Positions 17,268-28,475 of a stretch of 64,000 nucleotides of DNA are shown piece after piece. Below the pieces are notes generated by a model. It was not told the DNA's origin and did no database searches. It worked only from the letters and a program-made list of their open reading frames with translations. A program made the translations under genes and the position numbers. Position 1 is the stretch's first letter. Every line of letters starts with the position of its first letter. The stretch covers positions 1 to 64,000 of the forward strand of contig QHXQ01000021.1 in NCBI GenBank assembly GCA_003223935.1. Direction: 5' to 3'. The DNA comes from Acidobacteriota bacterium. GTDB taxonomy: Bacteria > Acidobacteriota > Blastocatellia > Pyrinomonadales > Pyrinomonadaceae.

Positions 17268-18734
17268 ATGGCAGTGACAGTTTTGATCCCGACCGCACTC
17301 AGACAGTTCGCGGGCGGGCAGTCTGAATTTCAGGTTGAAGGCAAGACGGTGGGCGAGGTCTTGGAGCGCGTGACGAGCGCGAATGCAGACCTGCGCAAAC
17401 ATCTCTACAGCGACGAGAGCCGCTTGCGCAGTTTCGTCAATGTCTATGTCAACGATGAAGACATCAGAAGCAGTGAGCGGCTTAACACGCCGGTCAAGGA
17501 CGGCGACACCATTTCGATTGTGCCGGCGATTGCGGGCGGCGCGGCGACCGAAGCGGCAGTCGCCGACCGCGAGTTGCCGAAGCTGTCGAACGAAGAGATC
17601 GCGCGTTACAGTCGGCATCTGATCATGCCTGAAGTCGGCATGGAGGGGCAGCGCAAGTTGAAGGCTGCGCGCGTGCTGATGATCGGCACGGGCGGGCTTG
17701 GCGCGCCGCTCGGCATGTACTTGGCGGCGGCGGGCGTGGGCACGCTGGGCATCGTGGATTTTGATGTCGTGGATGAATCGAATCTGCAACGACAGATCGT
17801 GCATGGCACGCGCGATGTGGGCCGGCCCAAGATTGAATCGGCGCGCGACCGTTTGCAGGACATCAATCCGCACATCAAGATTGAAACCTACGAGACGCGC
17901 CTGTCGAGCGAGAACGCGCTTGAGTTGTTCCGCGATTACGACATCATTGTTGACGGCACGGATAATTTCCCGACGCGCTATCTCGTCAACGATGCCTGCG
18001 TGCTGACCGGCAAAGCCAACGTCTATGGCTCGATCTTTCGCTTTGAAGGACAGGCGAGTGTGTTCTGGGCGGAACGCGGTGCGTGTTATCGCTGCTTGTA
18101 TCCAGAGCCGCCGCCGCCCGGACTTGTGCCTTCGTGTGCTGAAGGCGGCGTACTCGGCGTGTTGCCGGGCATCGTCGGCGCGATTCAGGCCAACGAAGCG
18201 ATCAAGTTGATCTTGGGCGCGGGCGAATCGCTCATCAATCGTCTGTTATTGTTCGATGCGTGGCGCATGCGCTTTCGCGAGTTGAAACTGAGGAAAGACC
18301 CGGACTGTCCGGTCTGCGGCCCGCACGCGACGATCAAAGAGTTGATTGACTACGAAGAGTTCTGCGGGCTGCGACCGCCCGTCGCCGCACCCACACAGGA
18401 GGAGAAAGCACAGATGGAAGAGATCACTGCGACCGAACTCAAACAACGCCTTGACCAAGGCGACGACTTGCAGATCATTGACGTGCGCGAACCGCACGAG
18501 TACGAGATTGCGAAACTCGAACAGGCGAAGCTGATCCCGCTCGGTCAGGTCGTCGGGCGCATGAACGAGATCGATCCGAACCGCGAGACGGTTGTGCACT
18601 GCAAGGGCGGCGTGCGCAGCGCCAAAGCCATCGAGGCGCTGCAACGCGCGGGCTTCGCGGGTCGGCTCGTCAACCTGCGCGGCGGCATCACCGCTTGGTC
18701 GAACGATGTCGATCCGTCCGTGCCGAAATACTGA
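17268..18734 (+). CDS. CysO-MoeZ-rhodanese fusion protein
   Basis: A 488-residue three-part protein. Residues 1-91 are a ubiquitin-fold sulfur carrier very like CysO (VTVLIPTALRQFAGGQ, FVNVYVNDEDIR, ending PAIAGG at 90-91). Residues about 108-350 are a ThiF/MoeB-type adenylyltransferase (GTGGLGAPLG, two CxxC zinc pairs CYRC and CPVC). Residues about 385-488 are a rhodanese with Cys445 in HCKGGVRS. The E1 would adenylate and sulfurate the carrier. The carrier's di-glycine is internal, so cleavage after it is needed, plausibly by the adjacent JAMM enzyme. The ATG at 17268 follows GGAG. Stop codons between domains are absent. Confidence 0.92.
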   Translation: MAVTVLIPTALRQFAGGQSEFQVEGKTVGEVLERVTSANADLRKHLYSDESRLRSFVNVYVNDEDIRSSERLNTPVKDGDTISIVPAIAGGAATEAAVADRELPKLSNEEIARYSRHLIMPEVGMEGQRKLKAARVLMIGTGGLGAPLGMYLAAAGVGTLGIVDFDVVDESNLQRQIVHGTRDVGRPKIESARDRLQDINPHIKIETYETRLSSENALELFRDYDIIVDGTDNFPTRYLVNDACVLTGKANVYGSIFRFEGQASVFWAERGACYRCLYPEPPPPGLVPSCAEGGVLGVLPGIVGAIQANEAIKLILGAGESLINRLLLFDAWRMRFRELKLRKDPDCPVCGPHATIKELIDYEEFCGLRPPVAAPTQEEKAQMEEITATELKQRLDQGDDLQIIDVREPHEYEIAKLEQAKLIPLGQVVGRMNEIDPNRETVVHCKGGVRSAKAIEALQRAGFAGRLVNLRGGITAWSNDVDPSVPKY

Positions 18735-18761
18735 GCAAGAACGACAGACAAGTAAAAAAGA

Positions 18762-18790
18762 AAAACGCCTGCACGACTCGCAGGCGTTTT
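18762..18790. terminator. bidirectional hairpin terminator
   Basis: Perfect 11-bp stem (18762-18772 with 18780-18790), 7-nt loop, A run before and T run after. It sits between the convergent CysO-MoeZ and acyltransferase genes. Confidence 0.85.
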
Positions 18791-18792
18791 CT

Positions 18793-20013
18793 TTAAGCCG
18801 ACACAGGCTCGCTGCCCTGCGCGCTGATGGGAGTAGTTGTCGCAAGGATAGTCGTGCGGCGCGGCAGAAATGGGCGCTCGCAGAACCAGAAGAAGCACCA
18901 AGCGAAGGCGAGGCTGAGCGCCGGCATGATGAGTAGCGCAACCAACAAGCCCGGGATGCCGCGACTCGTGAAGCGCCATATCTCCAACATCACCAGCTCG
19001 TGCGTGAGATAAAGCGAATAAGAGAATAAGCCGATGCTCGCGCCCCAACGCCACACGCGCGGCCACACCTGCCATAGTCGTCCGGTCACTTCAGCCGCGA
19101 CGACGCGATTGACTAAGACGAACAGACCGACGGCCCAAAGCGGATGCGTCAAGAGCCACACGCCGTCGTGCACGTACCAAGATAACTTGATCGTCTCCTG
19201 CACGTAAGCCAAGACGGCCGCCGCCGCGAGCGCCGTCAGACAGACGCGCCAACTGCGACACCAGCGCGGCAAGACCACCAGCCCGAACGCAGCCTCGACG
19301 CCAAGCGCGCCCAACGCCCAAGTGAACCAGTGCGCCGCCGCCGCCTCGTTCACCGGCAGAAAGACGCCGTAAGTGTTCTTGATCACGAGACTCAACAGCA
19401 GCCAACCGACGCGCGCCGCAGCACAACAGGCGAGCGTGCGACGCCAGCCCCAACGCTGGCGCAGGAACAGCAACAGAAAGTAAGCGAGATAAAGTTGCTC
19501 CTCAATGGCGAGTGTCCAGAAGACGCCGTTGATGCTATATGCTGTGTGCGAGTCGAGGTTGTGCAGCATCAGTAAATGCAGCACGAGGTCGTACAGGTAA
19601 GCGCGCGTGAGTGTCGCGCCGTCTGCGAGCGCCGCGACGGCGAGGAAGAGAATGAGCGCGAGCAGGTAAGGCGGATAGAGTCGCCAGAGTCTGCGCCGCC
19701 AGAAAGGCACGAAGTCTAAGTTCGTGGGGCGACCCGATGCTTGCGCTTTCGTCCAATGCAGATGAATGCAGAAACCTGAGATGACGAAGAAGAGAAAGAC
19801 GCTCGTGTAGCCATAATGCACGACGGCGCGCACGGGCACACCGAGCCAAAGCCAGAAGCGGCTCAATGCGTCGGGCGGCGTTTGCGTCACCGCATGATAG
19901 ACGACGACGTAGAGCGCGGCGAAACCGCGTAGGGCATCAAGCCCGCGCAGTCTGTAGCCGCCGCCGGCAAGCAGCGAGTTAGACTTCGGTGCTGGGACGC
20001 AAGTTTCGGCCAA
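18793..20013 (-). CDS. membrane acyltransferase, OafA/YrhL family (acyltransferase 3)
   Basis: A 406-residue multi-pass membrane protein of the acyltransferase-3 family. It opens with RLRGLDALRGFAALYVVVYHA, the conserved first helix with the RGxAxxxVxxxH motif, followed by about nine further hydrophobic segments and GVFWTLAIEEQLYL, the usual WSLxxExxFY-like motif. These proteins move acetyl or other acyl groups onto envelope sugars. The substrate cannot be told. The TTG at 20013 is the available start, without an obvious ribosome site. It lies 80 bp downstream of the GGDEF-EAL gene on the same strand. Confidence 0.88.
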   Translation of the reverse strand: MAETCVPAPKSNSLLAGGGYRLRGLDALRGFAALYVVVYHAVTQTPPDALSRFWLWLGVPVRAVVHYGYTSVFLFFVISGFCIHLHWTKAQASGRPTNLDFVPFWRRRLWRLYPPYLLALILFLAVAALADGATLTRAYLYDLVLHLLMLHNLDSHTAYSINGVFWTLAIEEQLYLAYFLLLFLRQRWGWRRTLACCAAARVGWLLLSLVIKNTYGVFLPVNEAAAAHWFTWALGALGVEAAFGLVVLPRWCRSWRVCLTALAAAAVLAYVQETIKLSWYVHDGVWLLTHPLWAVGLFVLVNRVVAAEVTGRLWQVWPRVWRWGASIGLFSYSLYLTHELVMLEIWRFTSRGIPGLLVALLIMPALSLAFAWCFFWFCERPFLPRRTTILATTTPISAQGSEPVSA

Positions 20014-20094
20014 ACGACAGCAGCAGACTCCGCCTGCGAGTTGTGCGAGCGGCCCGATGATAGCCCAGCAGTTCGTGTTTAGAAAGCGGAGGGG

Positions 20095-22389
20095 TTAGTT
20101 GACGTAGGTCGAGACGGTATCGGGATCGAGCAATGCGTCTTCGGTGAGATGTGTGGCGGCTGCGGCATCCGTCTGTGTGTGGCCGATAAGCAACGCCGTG
20201 GCCTGTTCGGCGGTCACCGGCCGCGAGAACAGATAGCCCTGACCGTACTCGCATTTAAGCGTGCGCAGTTGCGCCAATTGCGCTTCGGTCTCAATGCCTT
20301 CGGCGATGACCTGCATGCCGAGATTGTTCGCCAGCCTAATGATCGTGCGCACGATCTCCGCGTTCTCGTCGCCCGCGCCCATGCGCCCGATGAACGAGCG
20401 ATCAATCTTCAAAGTTGAGACGGGGAAGCGGTGCAGATAGCTCAGAGAGGAATAGCCCGTGCCGAAGTCGTCTATGCTTAACTCGACGCCGAGCGCGCGC
20501 AGTTGCGTGAGCATCGTAGCGGCGGCCTCCGCGTTCTCCATCACGACGCTTTCAGTGATCTCAAGTTGCAGGCAGTGCGGATCAAGTTGCGACTCATTGA
20601 GCGTCTGTTTGATCTGATCGATCAAATTGGGCTGGCTGAACTGTTTGCTTGAGAGGTTGACGCTGATCTTGAGCGGACGCGCCACGAGTTGTCGCCAGCT
20701 TTGCATCTGCCGGCACGATTGGTTGAGCACCCAACGACCGATCTCGAAGATTAGCCCCGTCTCCTCTGCGAGCGGGATGAACTCGGCGGGTGAGATGAAG
20801 CCGCGTTCCGGGTGCGACCAGCGCAGCAACGCCTCGAAGCCTGTAATCCGGCTCGTATCGAGCGCGACAAGCGGTTGATAATAGACCTGAAACTCGTTGC
20901 GCTCGACGGCGCGGCGCAGATCGTTCTCCAACTTTAATAGCGCCACGGCATGCGCGTGCATCACTGTGTCGAATAGTTCGTGGCGCGCCTTGCCTTTCTC
21001 TTTCGCGCGATACATGGCCGTGTCCGCATCACGCAGGACATGCTCCGGCTGTTCGTAGTTAGTGGAACTGAGCGTGATGCCGATGGACGCGGTCGTATAA
21101 ACCTCGTGCCCGCCCAGATTGAAGGGCTGCATCAAGCCAGCTTGGATACGTTCGGCGACGCCGATGGCGTCGCGCGCGTCGTCCAGCCCATTGAGCAGGA
21201 TGGCGAATTCGTCGCCGCCCAAACGCGACACAGTGTCCGACGGGCGCAGGCAGCCTTCGAGCCGGCGAGCGAGCGCGATGAGCAGATGATCGCCGATGCC
21301 GTGGCCGAGACTGTCGTTGATGTTCTTGAAGCGGTCGAGGTCTATGAAGAGGACGGCAAACACATGATCGGTATGGCGCTTGGCGGTCTCAATGGCCAAG
21401 CGTAGGTGATCGAGCAGGAGCGCGCGGTTTGGCAGCCCCGTGAGCGCGTCGTGAAAGGCCGCGTGCCGGAAATGTTCGCGACTGTGCTGCAACTCTTGGC
21501 TGATGCGTTGCTGCTCGGCGATGTGGCGCGAGAGTTCTTCGACGTGCCGCTCGGCTTGTTCGATCTGCGCCAGCTTCGTCTCGACGCTGTTGAGGTAGGT
21601 CTGATAGGTGAAATAGACGATGGCGATGATGGGCGTCATGGCGAGGAAGGCGAGGAAGCCGACCGAACCGATCAGCTTAGCGACAAGTCCAGCGGCGGAC
21701 GCGCCCGCGAAGTAGGTCAAAGACGTGTAGAGGAAGTTGTGCTTCCAGACGTGCCAGAAACGCTCGCCCGTGCGCAGCGCAAGCGCGCACGCGATCAGAA
21801 CGGTGTTCGATGCATACTGTGCGAGCGCCATAACGCTCAAAGCCAAGATGAGCTTTTGCGAGTAGCTCTGCTGCACCAGCACGGCAGGCGAGCCGCAACT
21901 GAGCCGCACAGTCCAGACAGTTATAAAGTACGAAAGCGCCATCACGCTCGCATTGAACATGTGATGGAACTTTCTCCGGCTCACGCGCAGTGAAGTGCAG
22001 AACGCCTCGATGGTCGCCAATAGGATCGCCGCTTCGCCGTCAAAGAGCAGAATGATCAGGAAGATGAACGTGTCCGAGACTGTAATCTGCCCCTTCGTGC
22101 GCGGCACACGCACGTACAGGCGCGAGCCGACCAAGACGGTGATGAGCGCAAGAAATAGAAAACGCCGATCAAGCTGTGCCACATCAAGGTGGATAGCTGA
22201 GAAGACGCAGGCCGCCATGCCGAGCACGATGACCAGCCACAGGAACAACTTAGTGAAACGATTGCTGTATGCTTCCATGTCGTCAGGAGGCAAAGCGAAA
22301 ACGACTGTGATGGGATCCAAATGTTGAGGAAGTTTTCGGGGCAAGTATCGGGGCTTGGGACTGGGCAAGAGCATACGCGCCCGCGACAC
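20095..22389 (-). CDS. membrane GGDEF-EAL protein (c-di-GMP turnover)
   Basis: A 764-residue protein with an N-terminal block of about 8 hydrophobic segments (residues about 45-270) resembling a MASE-type sensor, a short coiled coil, then GGDEF (intact SRLGGDEFAIL near 390) and EAL (FEALLRWSHPE, then DDFGTGYSSL and the TLKIDRSFI block). Both active sites look intact, so it could make or degrade cyclic di-GMP. The start is uncertain: the frame opens at 22389, but an ATG at 22278 (MEAYSNRF) just before the first membrane helix is equally plausible. Neither has a clear ribosome site. Confidence 0.9.
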   Translation of the reverse strand: MSRARMLLPSPKPRYLPRKLPQHLDPITVVFALPPDDMEAYSNRFTKLFLWLVIVLGMAACVFSAIHLDVAQLDRRFLFLALITVLVGSRLYVRVPRTKGQITVSDTFIFLIILLFDGEAAILLATIEAFCTSLRVSRRKFHHMFNASVMALSYFITVWTVRLSCGSPAVLVQQSYSQKLILALSVMALAQYASNTVLIACALALRTGERFWHVWKHNFLYTSLTYFAGASAAGLVAKLIGSVGFLAFLAMTPIIAIVYFTYQTYLNSVETKLAQIEQAERHVEELSRHIAEQQRISQELQHSREHFRHAAFHDALTGLPNRALLLDHLRLAIETAKRHTDHVFAVLFIDLDRFKNINDSLGHGIGDHLLIALARRLEGCLRPSDTVSRLGGDEFAILLNGLDDARDAIGVAERIQAGLMQPFNLGGHEVYTTASIGITLSSTNYEQPEHVLRDADTAMYRAKEKGKARHELFDTVMHAHAVALLKLENDLRRAVERNEFQVYYQPLVALDTSRITGFEALLRWSHPERGFISPAEFIPLAEETGLIFEIGRWVLNQSCRQMQSWRQLVARPLKISVNLSSKQFSQPNLIDQIKQTLNESQLDPHCLQLEITESVVMENAEAAATMLTQLRALGVELSIDDFGTGYSSLSYLHRFPVSTLKIDRSFIGRMGAGDENAEIVRTIIRLANNLGMQVIAEGIETEAQLAQLRTLKCEYGQGYLFSRPVTAEQATALLIGHTQTDAAAATHLTEDALLDPDTVSTYVN

Positions 22390-22972
22390 CTTTCAACTTT
22401 ATCACATAAAGAGCACGCCGTGCGATAGGGCCCTGCACAAATTTTCCCGCGCCGCTTGACGGCCTTGCGGCCCACCGCCCGGCCTTTGCCCAGACTATAG
22501 CCGCGTCCTCCGCACGTCACCCACATAAAATCGCAGACTTTTGGCATAGGCCGGTTAAACCTTTCTGCTTCAATTAGGTCGGTATAGGCCCTCTGCTGTG
22601 TGGGGCAGTTGGGCGTGAGCTAAGGAGACCGGGCCGGAACAATCGGGCGGCAAAAGGGCTTATTTATCGTGTTGCACGCGGCTCAGCCGCGATCAATTGC
22701 TGGCTCATTTTCCGGCTTTCTGCTACTATCACACACTTTTATGCGGCTGCTGCACGCCGGCCGAAACAATGCCACCGCAGCGTCCGTATCACCCGATGCA
22801 ACAGGATGCCCGGCTGTTGCATCTAATTCCTGTCGTATCAACAGCTTAATTTTTAAGCGCGAAGGATGCGACGATGCGAGGCAGGGTCTTTATTGATGAG
22901 CTAAGCCGGATGTCTTAATTGCGGGCACTACCGTCGAGCATTGGCGCGACTGACGGAGCCACAGAGGTAATC
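22390..22972. other. 580-bp gap upstream of rpoD
   Basis: This stretch lies between divergent genes and must hold the rpoD promoter. A 15-bp GC-rich palindrome (22677-22691, 7-bp arms) and several AT-rich patches are visible. No convincing -35/-10 pair with correct spacing was found, and the short open frames look like noise. Confidence 0.5.
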
Positions 22973-24700
<1,728 letters not shown>

Positions 24701-24724
24701 GCCGAAACAATAAGCGCGAGATTA

Positions 24725-24765
24725 AAACAGGGCCGGAAGTTTACCTAAAACTTCCGGCCCTGTTT
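24725..24765. terminator. strong bidirectional terminator after rpoD
   Basis: Perfect 18-bp stem (24725-24742 with 24748-24765), 5-nt loop, A run at the left and T run at the right. It separates convergent rpoD and amidohydrolase genes. Confidence 0.92.
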
Positions 24766-24808
24766 GCGTGCGCCCAAAGATAGGTCAGTACCGCAGGCGG
24801 TACTGACT

Positions 24809-26095
24809 TCAATGTCGCGGTGCTTTTGTTGTCAACTCATCTTTAACGACCTGCCCACCTTTCATCACGAAGCCGACGCGCTGAAGCACTGTGATGTCGC
24901 GCGATGGATCGCCGGAGACGGCGATTAGATCAGCCGCGTAGCCGTTTTTAATCACGCCGAGCTGCCCGTCCAAGCCTAACAATTGCGCCGCGTCAACCGT
25001 CGCAGCGCACAAAGCTTCCGCAGGCGTCAGACCCGCTTTGACGAGCCATTCCAATTCGCGCGCGTTCTGTCCGTGCAAGCCTGCGACCGCATCTGAACCG
25101 GAGACAATCACAACTCCGGCCGCATGCGCGCGGCGCGAGTTCTCTAGGTTGTGGGTTTGCAAGCGCGTGAAGAAATCCCAAGTCGAGTCGTCGAAGGCGA
25201 ATTGACTTTTGTGCGCGAGGTAGTGCGTCGGCAAATAGAGCGTCGGGACGAGCGACGTGTGATGTTGGACGAGCAGGCGGATCGCTTCGGCGTCGAGGAA
25301 TGTGCCGTGCTCAATCGAAGCGCAGCCGCCGCGCACGGCCGCTTTGATCGCCGCCGCCTCGTGCGCGTGCACTGCGACACGCAAGCCCGCACGCGCAGCC
25401 TCTTCAACCGCCGCGCGCACTTCGGCCTCGCTGATGAGCGCTTGACCGCGCGCGTCCACGCCCTCGAATAACTTGATCACGTCCGCGCCTTCGCGCACGC
25501 GCGCGCGGACAAACTCGCGCATGTAGGCGATGCGCGCCGCTTCGTCGGCCGTCGGATCGAAGTCGTTAGGCAGAAACGGCTCGCCAGAGACGAGCATGCG
25601 TGGCCCTGTGACTTCGCCGCGCTTGATCGCGTCGCGTAGTTTGAGATCGACCTGCGCGCCTGCGCCGAGATTGCGGATGGTGGTGAAGCCGGCAAGCAGC
25701 GTGTTGCGTGCATTCTCGGCGGCGTACTTGAGTGTGATGTCCGCGCTTGGATCGCCCGATAGACCAAAGTGGCCCGAAGAGTCGAAGTGATAGGTGATGT
25801 GCGTATGCGCGTCAATGAGACCGGGCAGCAGCGTCGCGTCGCCGAGATCAATGACTTGCGCGCCCGGTGGGATGGCGAGGTTCGCGCCGACGGCTGCGAT
25901 CTTCTCGCCTTCGATGACGACGACCGGCCGCTCGATCATCTGCCCGCGCTCAACGTCGAACATGCGCGCGGCACGGATGACGATGCGCTGCTGCGTCTGC
26001 GCTTGCTTGCTGTTTGTTTGCGCCGTCCGACTAGCGCACGAGGGCAAGCAGAGGAGCAACAGCAAGAGATGCGTGATGCACAGCTTGAGCTTCAT
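24809..26095 (-). CDS. exported metal-dependent amidohydrolase
   Basis: A 428-residue lipoprotein-type amidohydrolase. The leader ends in LLLLCLPSCAS, so Cys near 21 is probably lipidated. Metal ligands are visible as DAHTHITYHF, the Lys in VIKLFEGV, VHAHE, SIEHGTFLD and the late Asp in SGSDAV. The domain is flanked by the composite beta sandwich typical of imidazolonepropionase-like enzymes and Xaa-Pro dipeptidases. The substrate is unknown, perhaps a cyclic amide or dipeptide in the periplasm. It is transcribed alone toward the rpoD terminator. Confidence 0.88.
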   Translation of the reverse strand: MKLKLCITHLLLLLLCLPSCASRTAQTNSKQAQTQQRIVIRAARMFDVERGQMIERPVVVIEGEKIAAVGANLAIPPGAQVIDLGDATLLPGLIDAHTHITYHFDSSGHFGLSGDPSADITLKYAAENARNTLLAGFTTIRNLGAGAQVDLKLRDAIKRGEVTGPRMLVSGEPFLPNDFDPTADEAARIAYMREFVRARVREGADVIKLFEGVDARGQALISEAEVRAAVEEAARAGLRVAVHAHEAAAIKAAVRGGCASIEHGTFLDAEAIRLLVQHHTSLVPTLYLPTHYLAHKSQFAFDDSTWDFFTRLQTHNLENSRRAHAAGVVIVSGSDAVAGLHGQNARELEWLVKAGLTPAEALCAATVDAAQLLGLDGQLGVIKNGYAADLIAVSGDPSRDITVLQRVGFVMKGGQVVKDELTTKAPRH

Positions 26096-26116
26096 CCGAA
26101 TAGTTCAACTCATCGC

Positions 26117-26860
26117 TCAGACCTTTTCAATCGGCCAGATGTCAACAGCCAACGCCTCCGCATAGTGCAGTAGCGGTTCGCCTGCGGGCGTCGGCAGGCC
26201 GTGCGATTCGATCATGGTCGAATGAAGCGTCGTCAACGACGCACGCTGCAAAGGCCAAGGGGCGTGATGTATGCGTGCGCGATAGAGCGTTGCACTGCGC
26301 GCCGCATACAGGCAATAACGCTCGGTCAGGAAAAATTCGAGCGAGCCGGGTTGCGACTCAGGTAGCCTAGCGCCAATCATCCACGTCGCTTGCAACTCCG
26401 CTGGCTTGTCCGCGTCGTCGCGGCGCAAGCGGTAGTTGATCTGCGTGGCCTGTTGTTCAAGCTCGATCTGCGCGTGGAAGTAGGGCAGATGATAGAGCGT
26501 GCGCGCGCCGATGACGGCGGGCAGACTGTTCGCGTCGAGCGAGAAGAACCAGACACCGGGCACGCCTTTGTGGTGGACGTAGGTGCGGACGTTCAACTCG
26601 TGAAAGTCGCTGAAGCCCGGCACGGGCGGCGTGAAACTTAGACGCACGTCCCACATCGTGAAGGGCGCGATGGCGAGCCACGCGCTGCCGTCGTAAGTGT
26701 CAATCGTCAGCCCTTGAGGGATGAGCGGGCGCAACGCTTCTTCAGCGATGCGCCAGTGCATGAAGAGCAGCTTGCCCCAGTTCTGCTTCATGATCGGCGC
26801 GCCTGCGGGGCGCGCGCGGAGCGACAGACGATCAATCTGCTCCGACGCTGCTTCGCTCAT
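26117..26860 (-). CDS. DUF2071 (YqjF-like) protein
   Basis: A 247-residue protein of the DUF2071/YqjF family. Its recognisable motifs are W.KLLFMHWRI..E.LRPLIPQGL at the start, WLAIAPFTM, then FHELNVRTYV and GVWFFSLDANS in the middle, with YHLPYFHA after. The family resembles the acetoacetate decarboxylase fold, but its function is not established. The frame is open much further upstream, yet that part shadows the DNA glycosylase, so the ATG at 26860 is chosen. The two genes are 38 bp apart and co-directional. Confidence 0.85.
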   Translation of the reverse strand: MSEAASEQIDRLSLRARPAGAPIMKQNWGKLLFMHWRIAEEALRPLIPQGLTIDTYDGSAWLAIAPFTMWDVRLSFTPPVPGFSDFHELNVRTYVHHKGVPGVWFFSLDANSLPAVIGARTLYHLPYFHAQIELEQQATQINYRLRRDDADKPAELQATWMIGARLPESQPGSLEFFLTERYCLYAARSATLYRARIHHAPWPLQRASLTTLHSTMIESHGLPTPAGEPLLHYAEALAVDIWPIEKV

Positions 26861-26898
26861 AGCTTGCCCTAATCTGTATCGGTCAGTCCCGACTAATT

Positions 26899-27591
26899 TC
26901 ACTGTGCTGGTGGCCACGCATCCGCAGATAGTTCGAGCGCGCGCCACATGTACCAACTTGCCACCGTGCGAAAGGGTCGCCAGCGCTCGCCGTATTCGGC
27001 CAGCACCTTCGGCGTCGGCATCGGCGTTTGATAGACGAAGGCGAAACCTTTGCGCACACCTAAGTCGCTCACGGGCAGCACGTCGCTGCGTCCCAGTCGT
27101 GACATCAAAAGCATCTCGACCGTCCAACGCCCGATGCCGCGCACGCTCGTCAGACGCGCGATGATCTCTTCATCCGGCATGCGCCGCAGGCGCGCGAGTG
27201 TCGGCACAGTGCCGTCGAGCGTCTTCGCCGCAAGGTCTTGCAGCGCAGCCAATTTGGCGCGCGATAGACCTGCGCCGCGCAAAGTCGCTTCATCGGCAGA
27301 CAGTATGTCTTGCGGTCGCAGCTTGCGGCCGTTTGCCCCAAGCGCGACGACGCGCGCGTGAATCGCGGCGGCGGCCGTCCCATGCAGTTGTTGATAGATA
27401 ATGTTGCGCGCCAGCGCCTCGAACGGACTGTGCATCGTGCGCAGTTGCAACGTGAACGGCCCCGCCGCCTTCATCAACGCGCCCAACACCGGATCGGCTT
27501 TCGCCAAACGGCGCATCGCCGCACGCGGGTCGTAACAGAGACCTTCCACTCCATTCGTCGCGCCTCGTTTGCTTCGCACTGTCATCGTCAT
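26899..27591 (-). CDS. DNA-3-methyladenine glycosylase II (AlkA-like, HhH-GPD)
   Basis: A 230-residue base-excision glycosylase of the HhH-GPD superfamily. The helix-hairpin-helix is LTSVRGIGRWTVEMLL, and the catalytic Asp is in VSDLGVRKGF. There is no hairpin Lys, so it should be a monofunctional glycosylase that removes alkylated purines. The AlkA N-terminal TATA-like domain is missing, as in the short AlkA group. The long upstream frame runs through tRNA-Leu and its terminator and is not coding; the ATG at 27591 (or 27585) is the real start. Confidence 0.9.
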   Translation of the reverse strand: MTMTVRSKRGATNGVEGLCYDPRAAMRRLAKADPVLGALMKAAGPFTLQLRTMHSPFEALARNIIYQQLHGTAAAAIHARVVALGANGRKLRPQDILSADEATLRGAGLSRAKLAALQDLAAKTLDGTVPTLARLRRMPDEEIIARLTSVRGIGRWTVEMLLMSRLGRSDVLPVSDLGVRKGFAFVYQTPMPTPKVLAEYGERWRPFRTVASWYMWRALELSADAWPPAQ

Positions 27592-27601
27592 AACTAAAAG
27601 C

Positions 27602-27623
27602 CCAGCCGCAACACGTCGGCTGG
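27602..27623 (-). terminator. terminator of the tRNA-Leu gene
   Basis: A 7-bp GC-rich stem (27602-27608 with 27617-27623) and 8-nt loop are followed on the minus strand by CTTTTAG. It begins about 20 bases after the tRNA 3' end, right for intrinsic termination. Confidence 0.75.
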
Positions 27624-27642
27624 ACTTCAAGCGTTCGCGTTC

Positions 27643-27727
<85 letters not shown>

Positions 27728-27738
27728 CCGAGGGCGCA

Positions 27739-27768
27739 AAGATAGCATGCGGCGCGCGCTGAAACCAA
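27739..27768 (-). promoter_or_regulatory. likely sigma-70 promoter of tRNA-Leu
   Basis: On the minus strand, TTGGTT (27768-27763) is followed after 18 bp by TATCTT (27744-27739), 11 bp before the tRNA 5' end. It is an imperfect but well placed -35/-10 pair. Confidence 0.55.
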
Positions 27769-27815
27769 CTGCTTCACAGGCAGCCGCGCGTGATGTTAAA
27801 CTAGCGGCACAAACG

Positions 27816-28352
27816 ATGATGGAAGAGCAAGTCGCAACCAATCAGCATGAGCCGATGGCGGAGGAGCAGGAGATTTTTCACCGCCATATCCAACGGGCGG
27901 GCCTCAAGCGCACGGCGCAACGCGATCTGATCCTCGACGTGTTTCTACGCACCGAAGAACACTTGTCGAGCGAAGACCTCTACCGACTCGTGCAGAAGGA
28001 AGACCCGGACATCGGCCAGACCACAGTCTATCGCACGCTCAAATTGTTAACTGACGCGGGCCTCGCGCGCGAAGTGCGCTTCGGCGACGGGCGCACGCGC
28101 TACGAGCACAACTATAAACACCCGCACCACGATCACTTGATCTGCACAGAGTGCGGCAAGACCATCGAGTTCTTCTCGGCCGACATGGAGGCGCTGCAAG
28201 ATCAGATCGCCGCGCAATACAAGTTTGAGTTGACGCATCACACCATGCGCATGTTCGGCTATTGCTCTGAGTGCCGCAAAGGGCGCGCCCACCACGAAGA
28301 GACGGCCGCCGAACCGCGCATCCGCTTCGCCTCCGCGCCCAGCACCAGTTAG
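27816..28352 (+). CDS. fur: Fur-family metalloregulator
   Basis: A 178-residue Fur/PerR/Zur-type repressor. The winged helix reads [17 protein letters not shown] through [14 protein letters not shown]. The metal-binding part contains [18 protein letters not shown] and a second CSEC, giving the two CxxC pairs of the structural zinc site. It binds DNA when loaded with metal and usually represses iron or peroxide-stress genes. Which metal it senses cannot be told. The start at the tandem ATG at 27816/27819 avoids an upstream stretch that shadows the tRNA promoter region. Confidence 0.92.
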   Translation: MMEEQVATNQHEPMAEEQEIFHRHIQRAGLKRTAQRDLILDVFLRTEEHLSSEDLYRLVQKEDPDIGQTTVYRTLKLLTDAGLAREVRFGDGRTRYEHNYKHPHHDHLICTECGKTIEFFSADMEALQDQIAAQYKFELTHHTMRMFGYCSECRKGRAHHEETAAEPRIRFASAPSTS

Positions 28353-28475
28353 TTAAGTCACGCACGCCATGAAGTCGCCGCTACTTTTCTTTTGCCGACC
28401 GTTAGTGTAAGTTCGCGCGTATGCTCCCCTGATAAATTTTGTGCGGTTAATCTGCAACTGCGAGAGGTCGAAGCG

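Noticed and set aside
17532-17590. Possible frameshift or separate start between CysO and MoeZ domains
   Set aside because: The frame is continuous with no stop, and no ribosome site precedes the in-frame TTG codon, so a true fusion is the simpler reading.
28353-28475. Fur box or regulator site between fur and the ferredoxin gene
   Set aside because: No 19-bp GATAATGAT-type palindrome was seen.
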